Below the pieces are notes generated by a model. It worked only from the letters and a program-made list of their open reading frames with translations. It ran no database searches and had not been told where the DNA came from. The position numbers and the translations under genes are program-made. A stretch of DNA of 47,289 bases, from contig NZ_JABERD010000064.1 in assembly GCF_013044505.1 (NCBI RefSeq), positions 1-47,289 on the forward strand, in the 5' to 3' direction. Positions 7,876 through 16,367 of the stretch are shown in pieces (within the stretch, counting starts at the first letter, position 1; each line of letters opens with the position of its first letter). This DNA comes from Streptomyces sp. S3(2020) (GTDB lineage: Bacteria; Actinomycetota; Actinomycetes; Streptomycetales; Streptomycetaceae).

Positions 7876-8715
7876 ATGGCAGAACGACCGGGACGCAAGC
7901 CGCGGAAGCCGCATTCCGCTCAGGTCGTCCGCACCGAGCGGCTGACCCCACACATGCAGCGTGTGGTGCTCGGAGGTGAGGGGCTCGCCGACTTCGCGGC
8001 GGACACCTGCTCCGACCATTACGTGAAGCTGCTGTTCCCGGCCGGGGGTGCGATCTATCCGGAGCCCTTCGACATGGAGCGCATCCGCGAGGAGTTCCCG
8101 CGCGAGCAGTGGCCGGTGACGCGGACGTACACCGTGCGCCACTGGGATGCCGAACACCGTGAGCTGACCCTGGACTTCGTGGTCCACGGCGACGAGGGCC
8201 TCGCGGGACCCTGGGCGGCAAGCGTGCAGCCGGGCGAGACCGTGCGGTTCATGGGGCCCGGCGGTGCCTACACGCCCGATCCCGCCGCCGACTGGCATCT
8301 GCTCGTCGGCGACGAAAGCGCGCTGCCCGCGATCGCCCGCTCCCTGGAGGTGCTGTCCGACGGCGCCACGGCGCACGCCTTCATCGAGGTCTCCGGGCCC
8401 GAGGAGGAGCAGAAGATCGACTCCGATGTGGAGGTCGTCTGGCTGCACCGCGGGGACCGGCCGGTCGGCGAGGCGCTCACCGAGGCCGTGCGGACACTGG
8501 AGTTCCCGGCGGGCCGGGTGCACGCCTTCGTCCACGGCGAGGCGCACTTCGTGAAGCAGCTGCGGCATCTGCTGCGCGTCGAGCGCGAGATCCCGCGCGA
8601 GGACCTGTCGATCTCCGGGTACTGGCGGCTCGGTCACAACGAGGACGGCTGGCAGGCCTCGAAGCGGGACTGGAACGCGCGGATCGAGGCGGAGCAGGAG
8701 GGCACGCCCGCCTGA
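7876..8715 (+). CDS. Siderophore-interacting FAD-binding protein (ferric reductase)
   Basis: The 279-residue protein belongs to the SIP/ViuB family. An N-terminal FAD-binding barrel includes RTYTVR (about residues 78-83), which holds the flavin, and DFVVHGDEGLAGPWA. A C-terminal NAD(P)H-binding domain has LLVGDESALPAIAR and the family ending YWRLGHNEDGW. Such proteins reduce ferric siderophores in the cytosol to release iron. The start ATG at 7876 follows GGGAGG. The iron box just upstream fits this role. The gene stands alone and ends at a strong terminator. Confidence 0.93.
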   Translation: MAERPGRKPRKPHSAQVVRTERLTPHMQRVVLGGEGLADFAADTCSDHYVKLLFPAGGAIYPEPFDMERIREEFPREQWPVTRTYTVRHWDAEHRELTLDFVVHGDEGLAGPWAASVQPGETVRFMGPGGAYTPDPAADWHLLVGDESALPAIARSLEVLSDGATAHAFIEVSGPEEEQKIDSDVEVVWLHRGDRPVGEALTEAVRTLEFPAGRVHAFVHGEAHFVKQLRHLLRVEREIPREDLSISGYWRLGHNEDGWQASKRDWNARIEAEQEGTPA

Positions 8716-8740
8716 CCCTTTCCCTTTTGGCAGATATGAA

Positions 8741-8770
8741 TGTGGGAGGGCGCCTGAGCGCCCTCCCACA
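8741..8770. terminator. Bidirectional hairpin terminator
   Basis: TGTGGGAGGGCGC and GCGCCCTCCCACA form a perfect 13-bp stem with a CTGA loop. The hairpin lies between the stop codons of the convergent siderophore-interacting protein gene (8715) and ABC permease gene (8774), so it can end transcription in both directions. Confidence 0.85.
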
Positions 8771-8773
8771 CCG

Positions 8774-9550
8774 CTACACGGAGCGCTGGTACGACCGGAA
8801 CGTGCGGATCGAGAGCCACACCGCCGCCACCGCCAGCGCGAGCAGCGCGCCACCCCGCAGGAGCACCGCGCTCCAGTCGGGGTGGCCGGACAGCGCCGAA
8901 CGTCCCGCGACCATCGCCCAGTCGAGCGGGTTGAAGTCGGCGACGTGCCGCATCCAGCCGGGCATCTGGTCCGGTGCCATGAAGGCGCTGGACAGGAAGG
9001 TGAGCGGCAGCAGCAGGAACGTGTTGATCCCGATGATCGACTCCCGCTCCCGCACCAGCATGCCCAGCGCGTTGGACAGCGCCCCGAAGACGGTGCCGAG
9101 CAGCACCGAGGCGACGACCAGGACGGCGATCCCGGCGACCCCGCCCGGGTAGTCCGCCCCGCCCAGCAGCCCGAGCAGCACGATGATCACCGACTGCGCG
9201 GCGGTCACCAGGCCGTTGTTGACCACGTTGCCGTTCATCAGCGCCGCCCGGCTGACCGGCGTGGTCAGGAAGCGGTCCAGGGTGCCGCGCTGGATCTCGT
9301 CGAGCGTGGTCATCCCGGCCCACATGTTGGAGCTCAGCGCGCTCATCACGACCACGCCGGGGACGAGGTAGTCGAGGTACGAGGTGGTGCCGAAGCCGCC
9401 GAGTTCGACGACCTTCCGGAACAGGCTGCCGAACAGGAACAGCCAGATCACCGGCTGGATCAGGGTGATGACCGCATACGCGGGCTGCCGTACGAACACC
9501 ATGAGTTGACGCTGCGTCATGTACCAGGTCTGGGAGACGGCGGTGCTCAT
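8774..9550 (-). CDS. ABC-2 type exporter permease (DrrB-like)
   Basis: The 258-residue membrane protein has six predicted helices and the ABC-2 family layout. The coupling region lies near TTLDEIQRGTLDRFLTTPVSR, followed by the conserved ALMNGNVVNNG and PLTFLSSAFMAPDQMPGWM segments. Its ATG overlaps the stop of the ATPase gene by 4 bp (ATGA), so the two form a coupled exporter. DrrAB-type pumps export drugs or lipids. The substrate here is unknown. Confidence 0.9.
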   Translation of the reverse strand: MSTAVSQTWYMTQRQLMVFVRQPAYAVITLIQPVIWLFLFGSLFRKVVELGGFGTTSYLDYLVPGVVVMSALSSNMWAGMTTLDEIQRGTLDRFLTTPVSRAALMNGNVVNNGLVTAAQSVIIVLLGLLGGADYPGGVAGIAVLVVASVLLGTVFGALSNALGMLVRERESIIGINTFLLLPLTFLSSAFMAPDQMPGWMRHVADFNPLDWAMVAGRSALSGHPDWSAVLLRGGALLALAVAAVWLSIRTFRSYQRSV

Positions 9551-10545
9551 CGGGCACCTCCCGCGAGCGCCGGCTCGTCGGCCTCGGAGTAGCGGCGGCC
9601 CGCGTAGCGCAGATACACGTCGTCGAGCGAGGGCCGGGCGACCGTCGCGGCGACGACGCCGACCCCGGCGCGCTCGAGTGCCCCCAGCAGTACGGGGACC
9701 GTGGCCCCTCCGTCGTCGGCGCGGACGCTGACGCGGTGCCCGTCGACCAGGATCTCGTGCACGCCCGGCAGTCCGCCGAGGGCGTTCCCGAGCAGCGTAC
9801 GACCGGCTTCGCCGACGCCGGAGCGCAGCTCCAGGTGGACGGCGTCGCCGCGGAGTTCGCCCTTGAGGGAGTCCGGGGTGCCCTCGACCACGACCCGGCC
9901 GCGGTCGACGATGGCGACGCGTTCGGCGAGCCGGTCGGCCTCTTCCAGATAGTGCGTGGTGAGCAGGATGGTCAGCCCCTCCTCACCGGAGAGCCGACTG
10001 ATCTCGTCCCACATCGCGGTGCGGGCCTGGGGGTCGAGACCGGTGGTGGGCTCGTCGAGGAAGAGCACCTCGGGGCGGTGCACCAGACCGAGGGCGACGT
10101 CGAGGCGGCGGCGCATACCGCCGGAGTAGCCCTTGACCTGACGGTCCGCGGCGTCGGCGAGGGTGAAGCGGTCGAGGAGTTCGGCCACGCGCCGGTCGAG
10201 GCCGGCTCCCTTCAGCCCGTAGAGCCTGCCCTGGAGCCGGAGGTTCTCGCGGCCGGTGGCCCCGGGGTCGGCGCCGGAGTTCTGCGCGACCACGCCGATC
10301 GCGCGGCGCACCCGGTCCGGGTGGCGCAGCACGTCGTGACCGGCGACGGCGGCCGTGCCGGAGTCGGGGCGGGCCAGGGTGGTGAGGATCTTGACGGTGG
10401 TGGACTTGCCGGCGCCGTTGGGGCCGAGAAGGCCGAAGACGGTGCCGGGTTCGACGGTGATGTCCATGCCGTTGAGGGCGGTGACATCACCCGGGTAGGT
10501 CTTGATCAGCTGACGCGCCTCGACTGCGGGCGCACGGGTGTTCAT
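9547..10545 (-). CDS. DrrA-like drug/lipid exporter ATPase
   Basis: The 332-residue ATPase shows Walker A GPNGAGKST (about residues 41-49), the signature YSGGMRRR, Walker B VLFLDE followed by PTTGLDPQ, and the switch histidine in TTHYLEEAD. The extended C-terminal domain ending in VYLRYAGRRY is typical of the daunorubicin-resistance DrrA subfamily. The ATG at 10545 has GGAGAG upstream. It pairs with the ABC-2 permease gene that overlaps it, and the PadR gene further upstream on the same strand is a plausible regulator. Confidence 0.92.
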   Translation of the reverse strand: MNTRAPAVEARQLIKTYPGDVTALNGMDITVEPGTVFGLLGPNGAGKSTTVKILTTLARPDSGTAAVAGHDVLRHPDRVRRAIGVVAQNSGADPGATGRENLRLQGRLYGLKGAGLDRRVAELLDRFTLADAADRQVKGYSGGMRRRLDVALGLVHRPEVLFLDEPTTGLDPQARTAMWDEISRLSGEEGLTILLTTHYLEEADRLAERVAIVDRGRVVVEGTPDSLKGELRGDAVHLELRSGVGEAGRTLLGNALGGLPGVHEILVDGHRVSVRADDGGATVPVLLGALERAGVGVVAATVARPSLDDVYLRYAGRRYSEADEPALAGGAR

Positions 10546-10667
10546 GACAGGTGCTCTCCTGGGTGAGCGGATGACAGCTGATCCGCGTGAGGGGCACCGG
10601 GCTATCCTGGGTGTGCCGCACCTCGATCGCCTGGATGTGCCTCACGGCGGATTCAGCTCGGGGTTCG

Positions 10668-10706
10668 AGGCCCCGGCGGGCTGCTCCAACAGCCCTGCCG
10701 GGGCCT
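10668..10706 (-). terminator. Hairpin downstream of padR
   Basis: AGGCCCCGGC pairs with GCCGGGGCCT. Inner GGG/CCC and CTG/CAG pairs continue the stem around a CTCCAA loop, with one bulged T. It lies 14 bp past the padR stop and upstream of the exporter genes, so it should separate the padR transcript from the exporter transcript. Confidence 0.75.
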
Positions 10707-10719
10707 GTTCTTCGTCAGG

Positions 10720-11322
10720 TCACGGTTCGTGGAACGCCTTCCACTCGTCGATGCCGGGCAGTTCGCCCCTCCTGATCTCGTCGAGAAGGCCACGGACCCA
10801 CCGCGCCTCCGCCTCGATCATGTGGAGCTGGTACTCGTTCTCCACCAGGAAGAGCCGGGGCAGCGTCTCGTAGAGCTTCTCCAGTGCGCCCCGGCCGGCG
10901 GCCACCTGGACCTCCAGTGCCTCCAGCCGTTCCTGAAGCAGTGACACCACGTCGTCGGGGTGCAGCACGCCGAGCAGCGAGAGCGCGGTCTCGAAGATCG
11001 GGTACTCCTTGGCCGGGAAGGCGACCAGGTCCGACATCCACTCGGTGGTCTCCTGACGGCCGGCCGCGGTGATGCCGTAGACGGTCCGCTCGGGCCGGTT
11101 GCCCTGCCGCTGCACGTCGGTGACCTCGACGAAGCCGTGCTTCTCGAGGTTCTGCACGACCGTGTAGAGCGAGCCGTAGTTGATCTTCGTGCTGGAGTCC
11201 TTGCCCTGGCGGCGCAGGGTCTGGGCGATCTCGTAGGGATGCATCGGCTTCTGCCACAGGGTCGCCAGCACGGCGAGCGCCAAGGGGTTGCGGAGCTTGC
11301 GACGTTTCACGGCCCGGTTCAC
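10720..11322 (-). CDS. PadR-family transcriptional regulator
   Basis: The 200-residue protein has a PadR winged HTH at about residues 10-85 (LALAVLATLWQKPMHPYEIA, YGSLYTVVQNLEKHGFVEV). A C-terminal helical dimerisation domain follows with FETALSLLGVL and coiled-coil ERLEALEVQVAAG. It lies on the same strand just upstream of the DrrAB-like exporter, the usual place for a repressor of such a pump. Either GTG at 11322 (AGGGA upstream) or GTG at 11310 (GAGGTG upstream) could be the start. The longer form is given. Confidence 0.9.
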   Translation of the reverse strand: MNRAVKRRKLRNPLALAVLATLWQKPMHPYEIAQTLRRQGKDSSTKINYGSLYTVVQNLEKHGFVEVTDVQRQGNRPERTVYGITAAGRQETTEWMSDLVAFPAKEYPIFETALSLLGVLHPDDVVSLLQERLEALEVQVAAGRGALEKLYETLPRLFLVENEYQLHMIEAEARWVRGLLDEIRRGELPGIDEWKAFHEP

Positions 11323-11471
11323 CTCACGTCCCTACATCTCTACTTCGCATCCGAATATCCGTAGCCGAACATATCGCGACCCACGACAACCCGTCAATAG
11401 ACACGATGTATCGCGTATGGACGGGATGCGCAAGACAGGTGAGGACTTGGGCCCACCTTCGACATGGCCGC

Positions 11472-11487
11472 GTCACGCGGGTGAAAC
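11472..11487 (+). promoter_or_regulatory. GlnR-like box upstream of the APC permease
   Basis: GTCAC-GCGGGT-GAAAC fits the actinobacterial GlnR consensus GTNAC-n6-GAAAC at every fixed position. It lies 13 bp upstream of the tandem palindromes and about 105 bp before the permease start. This suggests activation or repression by the global nitrogen regulator. A second adjacent GTNAC/GAAAC pair is not evident. Confidence 0.5.
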
Positions 11488-11500
11488 AGCGGCTCCCTAA

Positions 11501-11539
11501 TTTCTGTCGCCCGACAGGAATTCTGTCGCCCGACAGGAA
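11501..11539. promoter_or_regulatory. Two tandem TetR-type operators upstream of the APC permease
   Basis: Site 1 (11501-11520) is TTTCTGTCGCCCGACAGGAA and site 2 (11520-11539) is ATTCTGTCGCCCGACAGGAA. Each has the CTGTCG/CGACAG inverted arms, and the centres are 19 bp apart. The 14 bases CTAATTTCTGTCGC at 11497-11510 are identical to those at 19819-19832, in front of the carboxylase operon. I infer that the TetR protein encoded at 18991-19617 binds all three sites. Confidence 0.75.
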
Positions 11540-11592
11540 CTCAGCGCCCGCACCGCTGTCCCGCTCTTCCGCCGCCGAAGGCAGGTGCCGCC

Positions 11593-13119
11593 GTGACGAC
11601 AACCAGCCCCTCCGAAGTCCGCCCCGATCCACCGCAGCCCCCCGGCGACCGCTCGCTCGCCGAGTTCGGCTACCGCCAGGAACTCCACCGCAGCCTGGGC
11701 CGGTACGCGTCGTTCGCGGCCGGGTTCTCCTTCATCTCCGTCCTGACGACGGTCTTCCAGTTCTTCGCCTTCGGGTACGCGTTCGGCGGCCCCGTCTTCT
11801 TCTGGGCCTGGCCGGCGGTGCTGGTCGGGCAGCTGATGGTGGCCGCCTGCTTCGCGGAGCTGGCCGCGCGCTATCCGATCTCGGGCGCGATCTACCAGTG
11901 GTCGTCGCGGCTGTCGAACCTCACCTTCGGCTGGTTCGCCGGCTGGATCATGGTGATCGGGCAGATCGTGGTGGTCGCGGCGGCCGCGCTGGCACTCCAG
12001 ATGGTGCTGCCGGCGATCTGGTCGGGTTTCCAGCTGATCGGCACCGACCCCGCGCCGACCTCGGCGGACGGGGCGGCCAACGCGGCGCTCCTGGGCGTGT
12101 TCCTGCTCGCGCTGACGACACTCGTGAACGTGCTCGACAACCGGGTGATGTCCGTGATCAACCGGGTCGGGGTGACGGCCGAGATCATCGGCGCGGTCCT
12201 GATCGTCGTGCTGCTGCTCACCCACTCCGAGCGCACGCCCGGCATCACCTTCCACACCGAGGGCGCGGCCCAGTCCGGCCTGTTCGGTGCCCTGCTGGTG
12301 GGTTCGTTCACCGCGGCGTACGTGATGATCGGGTTCGACAGCGCGGGTGAGATGAGCGAGGAGACCCGCGATCCACGGCGCACCGCGCCCCGCACGATCC
12401 TCACCGCGCTGGGTGCGGCGGGCCTCCTCGGCGGTCTGATCGTGCTGGGCGGCCTGCTGGCGGCCCCCAGCCTGACCGACGGACACCTGGCGGTCGACGG
12501 GCTGAGCTACGTCCTCACGAGCAGCCTGGGCGACGGGGTCGGCAAGTTGCTGCTGGCCGACGTGGTGGTGGCCATCGCGGTGGCGACCCTCGCGATCCAG
12601 ACGGCGGCCTGCCGGATGCTGTTCTCCATGGCCCGCGACGGCCAGCTCCCCTTCGCGGCACGCCTCGCACGCGTCCACCCCCGCACCGGCATGCCGGGCG
12701 CCCCCGCCCTGGTGGTCGGCGTCCTCGCCGCGGCCCTGCTGCTCCTCAACTTCGCCTCCCCGGAGGCGTTCCTGGCGATCGGCACGACCTGCATCGTGAT
12801 GCTGTACCTGGCGTACGCGATGGTCACCGGCCCCCTCCTGATCGCCCGCCTCCGCGGCCGCTTCACCTCCGAGGGCACGGACGAAAAGGGTGGGAAACTC
12901 TTCTCCCTGGGCCGCTGGGGCGTCCCGGTCAACGCCCTCGCCCTCCTCTACGGCCTGTTCATGACGGTCAACCTGGCCTGGCCGAGGGCAGAGGTCTACG
13001 ACCCGGCGGGCGGCCACTGGTACTTCCAGTGGTTCACGGTGCTGTTCCTGGGGGCGACGCTGGTACTGGGGTTGGGCTGGCGGCTCCATTGCAGGCACAG
13101 GGCCACTGCAACCCCCTAG
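11593..13119 (+). CDS. APC-superfamily amino acid/amine permease
   Basis: The 508-residue protein starts with GTG at 11593 and has about twelve membrane helices. Typical APC-family features are FAAGFSFISVLTTVFQFFA, the helix-break motif GPVFFWAWP, AELAARYPISGAIYQWSS and IGFDSAGEMSEETRDPRR. It belongs to the type of permease often found with urea/guanidine carboxylase genes. The same operator and a GlnR-like box precede both this gene and the carboxylase operon, so guanidine, urea or a related amine is the likely substrate (inference). Its stop codon lies inside a Streptomyces interspersed repeat. Confidence 0.88.
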   Translation: MTTTSPSEVRPDPPQPPGDRSLAEFGYRQELHRSLGRYASFAAGFSFISVLTTVFQFFAFGYAFGGPVFFWAWPAVLVGQLMVAACFAELAARYPISGAIYQWSSRLSNLTFGWFAGWIMVIGQIVVVAAAALALQMVLPAIWSGFQLIGTDPAPTSADGAANAALLGVFLLALTTLVNVLDNRVMSVINRVGVTAEIIGAVLIVVLLLTHSERTPGITFHTEGAAQSGLFGALLVGSFTAAYVMIGFDSAGEMSEETRDPRRTAPRTILTALGAAGLLGGLIVLGGLLAAPSLTDGHLAVDGLSYVLTSSLGDGVGKLLLADVVVAIAVATLAIQTAACRMLFSMARDGQLPFAARLARVHPRTGMPGAPALVVGVLAAALLLLNFASPEAFLAIGTTCIVMLYLAYAMVTGPLLIARLRGRFTSEGTDEKGGKLFSLGRWGVPVNALALLYGLFMTVNLAWPRAEVYDPAGGHWYFQWFTVLFLGATLVLGLGWRLHCRHRATATP

Positions 13120-13188
13120 GGGCGCGGGGCTGTGTCGATTTGCGGCTCCGCCGCGTGGGCGCGACAAGCCACGACGGCGCAGCACCCG
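13115..13188. repeat. Streptomyces interspersed repeat, copy 1
   Basis: The element begins CCTAGGGGCGCGGGGCTG, has an internal GCGGC-TCC-GCCGC hairpin (13142-13154) and continues with GCGCGACAAGCCACGACGGC. Its first bases provide the TAG stop of the permease. A shorter copy at 26464-26510 begins with the same 14 bases. I recognise this as a sequence common downstream of Streptomyces genes. The hairpin may help transcription end. Confidence 0.7.
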
Positions 13189-13260
13189 ACCACCGACAAA
13201 TCCCGGCACCCCCTCAGTCGCCCGGCCAACCGCCGGAGGCACCCCGTACGCTTGATCCCG

Positions 13261-14208
13261 ATGAGACGCCGCACCGCTCCCCCGCCCGCCCCGCTGCCGC
13301 AGCGCGACGGGATCGACCCGGTGCGTGTGCGGCTGCCGGGTGAAGGTGACTGGGCCACCGTGCGGGAGTACCTGGTGGAGCGGCTCAGGGGGGCGGGCGA
13401 CGGAGTCGTCGACGGGATGCTGGTCCGGGGGCTCGTCGTCGGGGCCGACGGCGTCCCCGTGGCACCCGACGCCGCGTACGTGCCCGGCATGTACGTGTGG
13501 TTCCACCGCGAGCTGCCGTACGAGGTGCCCGTGCCCTTCCCCCTGGAGGTCGCGCATCGCGACGAGCACATCGTCGTCGTCGACAAACCGCACTTCCTCG
13601 CCACCACCCCCCGCGGCAGCCATGTCACCGAGACCGCGCTCGCGCGGCTGCGCCGGGAACTCGGCATCCCGGCGCTCGGTGCCGCGCACCGGCTGGACCG
13701 GCTCACCGCCGGACTGGTGCTGTTCACGGTGCGACCCGAGGAGCGGGGCGCCTACCAGTCGCTGTTCCGGGACCGGCGGGTACGCAAGGAGTACGAGGCC
13801 GTCGCGCCCTACGATGCCGAACTCGCCCTGCCGGTGACCGTGCGGAGCCGGATCGTGAAGGAGCGCGGGGTGCTGGCCGCCTATGAGGTGGAGGGCGAGC
13901 CGAACGCCGTCAGCCGTGTCGAACTCATGGACCGGCGTGACCGGTTGGGCCGGTACCGGCTCACTCCCACCACCGGCCAGACACACCAGCTGCGCGTCCA
14001 CATGAACGCCCTCGGTGTCCCCATCCTCGGCGACCCGCTGTATCCGGAGGTCGCCGCCCCCGTGCCGGCCGGTGAGTTCCGGCGGCCGCTCCAACTGCTG
14101 GCGCGGGCACTGGACTTCACCGATCCGATCACGGGGGCGGAGCACCGGTTCCGGAGCACTCGGGTACTGGGAGCCTGGGCCGACCACGGCGCCTGGGCCG
14201 GTCAGTAA
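13261..14208 (+). CDS. RluA-family rRNA/tRNA pseudouridine synthase
   Basis: The 315-residue protein has the catalytic segment HRLDRLTAG, in which the Asp is the nucleophile. Other family motifs are VVDKPHFLATTPRG, KEYEAV and the C-terminal GQTHQLRVHMNALGVPILGDPLY. It isomerises uridine in structured RNA in the cytosol. The N-terminal ~70 residues may be a short S4-like region (GDWATVREYLVERL), though this is weak. ATG 13261 is chosen. The frame is open further upstream, but that part lies in the interspersed repeat. The 3' end overlaps the convergent P450 gene by 7 bp. Confidence 0.9.
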   Translation: MRRRTAPPPAPLPQRDGIDPVRVRLPGEGDWATVREYLVERLRGAGDGVVDGMLVRGLVVGADGVPVAPDAAYVPGMYVWFHRELPYEVPVPFPLEVAHRDEHIVVVDKPHFLATTPRGSHVTETALARLRRELGIPALGAAHRLDRLTAGLVLFTVRPEERGAYQSLFRDRRVRKEYEAVAPYDAELALPVTVRSRIVKERGVLAAYEVEGEPNAVSRVELMDRRDRLGRYRLTPTTGQTHQLRVHMNALGVPILGDPLYPEVAAPVPAGEFRRPLQLLARALDFTDPITGAEHRFRSTRVLGAWADHGAWAGQ

Positions 14209-15683
14209 CCGCGCCACCAGCGCAGGAGGCGGCGCCAGGCGCCCATCGGGCGGGCCGGTTCGGGCGTCGGCGCGGGCTGGGGCGGGGCGGCGGGCTCAGG
14301 CTGGGGCTGGGGTTCGACGGCCGTGGGTTGCGGCCGCTCCGTGCCGACCTGCCAGCCGGGCCGCTGCTGCGGGACCGGGGCGTGGCCCGGCTTCTCCATG
14401 ATGTCCTGCTGCGCCTTGGGCGCGAAGCGGACGGGCAGTTCCACGAGGTGGCGCGAGGAGATCGACTGGCGCCAGTCCAACTCGTCCTCGTCGCAGTCGA
14501 GTTGGACGTCCGGCAGCCTCATCAGCAGCGCGTCGACACCGGTGTCGGCGATGCCACGGGCGATGTCCTGGCCGGGGCACTCGTGCGGGCCGCCGCCGAA
14601 GGCGAGGTGCGAGCGGTTGCCCTGCATGTTGGCGTCCAGGTCGGGCCGGACCCGCGGGTCGATGTTGCCCGGCGCGATACCGAACAGCAGACCGTCGCCC
14701 TTGCGGATGCGCTGGCCGCCCAGCTCCGTGTCCTGCTTGGCGTAGTAGGCGAAGACCGTACTGAACGGCGGCTCGTCCCACAGCGACTGCTCGACCGCCT
14801 GCGGGACCGTCATCTGGCCGCCGTTGAGCCTGGCGCGAAAGCCCGGGTTGGTCAGCACGGCGCGCAGGACGTTGCCGATGAGGTTGACCGTGGCCTCGTA
14901 GGCCGCGAGGAGGACGAGCCACAGGTGGGTGGTGACCTCGTCGTCGGTGAGCTTCGCCGGGTGCAGCACGAGGTGGCTGGCGAAGTCGTCGTCGGGCTGT
15001 TCGCGGCGGCGGGCGGCGAGACCCTGGAGGACGCCCATGACGTACGCCTGGCTGGCGTTGGCGGTCTCGGTGCCCTTGAGGAGGTCGCGGGTGGCCTGTA
15101 CGAGCCGGTCGTTGTACTCCTCCGGCATGCCGAAGATCTCGCACATGATGGCCATCGGCAGATGCTCGGCGAACTGGGCGATGAGTTCGGCCTCGCCCGC
15201 CTCGCAGAACTCGTTGACCAGCCGCTGGGTGTAGCGGTTGATGTGGCGCCGGATGGAGCGGTAGTTGATGGTCGACATGGCGCCCGTGACGGCGCCGCGC
15301 AGGCGCAGGTGCTCGTCGCCCTCGGCGTAGGAGCAGATGGGCGCCCAGGTGATGTGCGGCATCATCGGGTGGTCGGGCTTGACCATGCCCTCGATCTGCG
15401 GGGTCCAGATGCGGCTGTCCCGGCAGAAGTGCGAGGGCGTGCCCACCATGTGGAGGTTCTCGGCGTGGCCGAGGACGATCCACATCGGCACGTCGTCGTG
15501 GAGGAGGACGGGCGCCACCGGGCCGTGCTCCTCACGGAGTTTCTCGTAGAGGCCTTCGAGGTCCTCCGCCTCGGGGCCGTAGAGCCGGTGCAGCCCTCCG
15601 GGGCCACGGCCGTGGGCGGGGCAGCCGGGGGGCGGGCCGGCCGTGGGGTCGGCGCCGGTCAGGGACTGGGGTTCAGGCGTCAC
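14202..15683 (-). CDS. Conservon-associated cytochrome P450, CYP157 family
   Basis: The 493-residue protein has the haem-binding segment FGGGPHECPG with Cys369. The I-helix segment reads AAYEATVNLIGN. The K-helix ExxR motif of almost all P450s is replaced by EQSLW (residues 298-302), the hallmark of the CYP157 family. A Pro/Gln-rich tail (about 420-475) leads to a basic, Trp-rich end (WRRLLRWWRGY) that could touch the membrane. It starts with GTG at 15683, 63 bp after the conservon GTPase, as the last gene of the operon. By position it corresponds to RarE of the S. coelicolor/S. griseus rar operon (recalled, not searched). The substrate is unknown. Confidence 0.9.
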   Translation of the reverse strand: MTPEPQSLTGADPTAGPPPGCPAHGRGPGGLHRLYGPEAEDLEGLYEKLREEHGPVAPVLLHDDVPMWIVLGHAENLHMVGTPSHFCRDSRIWTPQIEGMVKPDHPMMPHITWAPICSYAEGDEHLRLRGAVTGAMSTINYRSIRRHINRYTQRLVNEFCEAGEAELIAQFAEHLPMAIMCEIFGMPEEYNDRLVQATRDLLKGTETANASQAYVMGVLQGLAARRREQPDDDFASHLVLHPAKLTDDEVTTHLWLVLLAAYEATVNLIGNVLRAVLTNPGFRARLNGGQMTVPQAVEQSLWDEPPFSTVFAYYAKQDTELGGQRIRKGDGLLFGIAPGNIDPRVRPDLDANMQGNRSHLAFGGGPHECPGQDIARGIADTGVDALLMRLPDVQLDCDEDELDWRQSISSRHLVELPVRFAPKAQQDIMEKPGHAPVPQQRPGWQVGTERPQPTAVEPQPQPEPAAPPQPAPTPEPARPMGAWRRLLRWWRGY

Positions 15684-15746
15684 TGTGATCGCTCCGAAGT
15701 GGATCCGGTTGCTGGGGAGTCGGGGTCGGGTGAGGTCAGCGGGCGG

Positions 15747-16367
15747 TCAGGTGAGGCGGCCCGTCAGCGCGAGCGAGTGCAGGAAGCGCATCAGGGTCAT
15801 CAGGGTGTCGCGGCTGGAGGCCCGGCGGCGTGCGTCGCATTCCACGATGGGGATGCCCTCGTCCAGGTCGAGTGCGCCGCGCAGGTCCGCGATGGGGTAA
15901 CGGGGCCCGTCCGGGAAGGAGTTGACGGCGACGATGAAGGGCACTCCGCGCTCTTCGAGCCGTCCTATGACGTCGAAGCTGACCTCCAGACGCCGGGTGT
16001 CGACCAGCACCACCGCGCCGAGCGCGCCCTCGAACAGTCCGTTCCACAGGAACCAGAAGCGCTGCTGGCCGGGGGTGCCGAAGAGGTAGAGCACGAGTTG
16101 GTCGGTGATGCTGATGCGTCCGAAGTCCATGGCCACGGTGGTGGCGGTCTTGGTCTCGGAGCCGTAGTTGTCGTCGACCCCGATCCCGGCCTGGGTCATG
16201 GTCTCCTCGGTGGTCAGCGGCCTGATCTCGCTGACCGATCCGACCATCGTCGTCTTGCCGACTCCGAAGCCGCCCACGATCACGATCTTCACCGCGGCCT
16301 GGGCCGTGTGCGGCAGTTGATCCTCCGAGCGTGGTCCGGGGATGGTGTCAGAGCCTTTGAAGTCCAT
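15747..16367 (-). CDS. cvnD: Conservon GTP-binding protein CvnD
   Basis: The 206-residue small GTPase has the P-loop GGFGVGKTT (about residues 32-40). A switch region follows around TTEETMTQAGIGVDD, then a G3-like LFGTPGQQRF and a G4-like FIVAVNSF. It is the CvnD/MglA-like component of the membrane-associated conservon complex, which resembles a G-protein relay. Its ATG lies inside the end of cvnC, a 20-bp overlap, so the two are translationally coupled. Confidence 0.93.
   Translation of the reverse strand: MDFKGSDTIPGPRSEDQLPHTAQAAVKIVIVGGFGVGKTTMVGSVSEIRPLTTEETMTQAGIGVDDNYGSETKTATTVAMDFGRISITDQLVLYLFGTPGQQRFWFLWNGLFEGALGAVVLVDTRRLEVSFDVIGRLEERGVPFIVAVNSFPDGPRYPIADLRGALDLDEGIPIVECDARRRASSRDTLMTLMRFLHSLALTGRLT

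Noticed and set aside
10655..10676. T-arm-like sequence (GGGG-TTCGAGG-CCCC) suggestive of a tRNA
   Set aside because: No matching acceptor, D-arm or anticodon arm lies upstream, and the bases belong to the hairpin at 10668-10706.
11372..11415. Direct repeat TATCGCG (11372-11378 and 11409-11415) as a PadR operator
   Set aside because: It is a direct repeat and not the inverted ATGT/ACAT type expected for PadR, and the spacing is long. The evidence is too weak to call.
11497..14217. Long minus-strand open frame of 906 codons opposite the permease and pseudouridine synthase
   Set aside because: It is a high-GC shadow with low-complexity, His/Arg/Gly-rich sequence and no domain. The plus-strand genes are clearly real.
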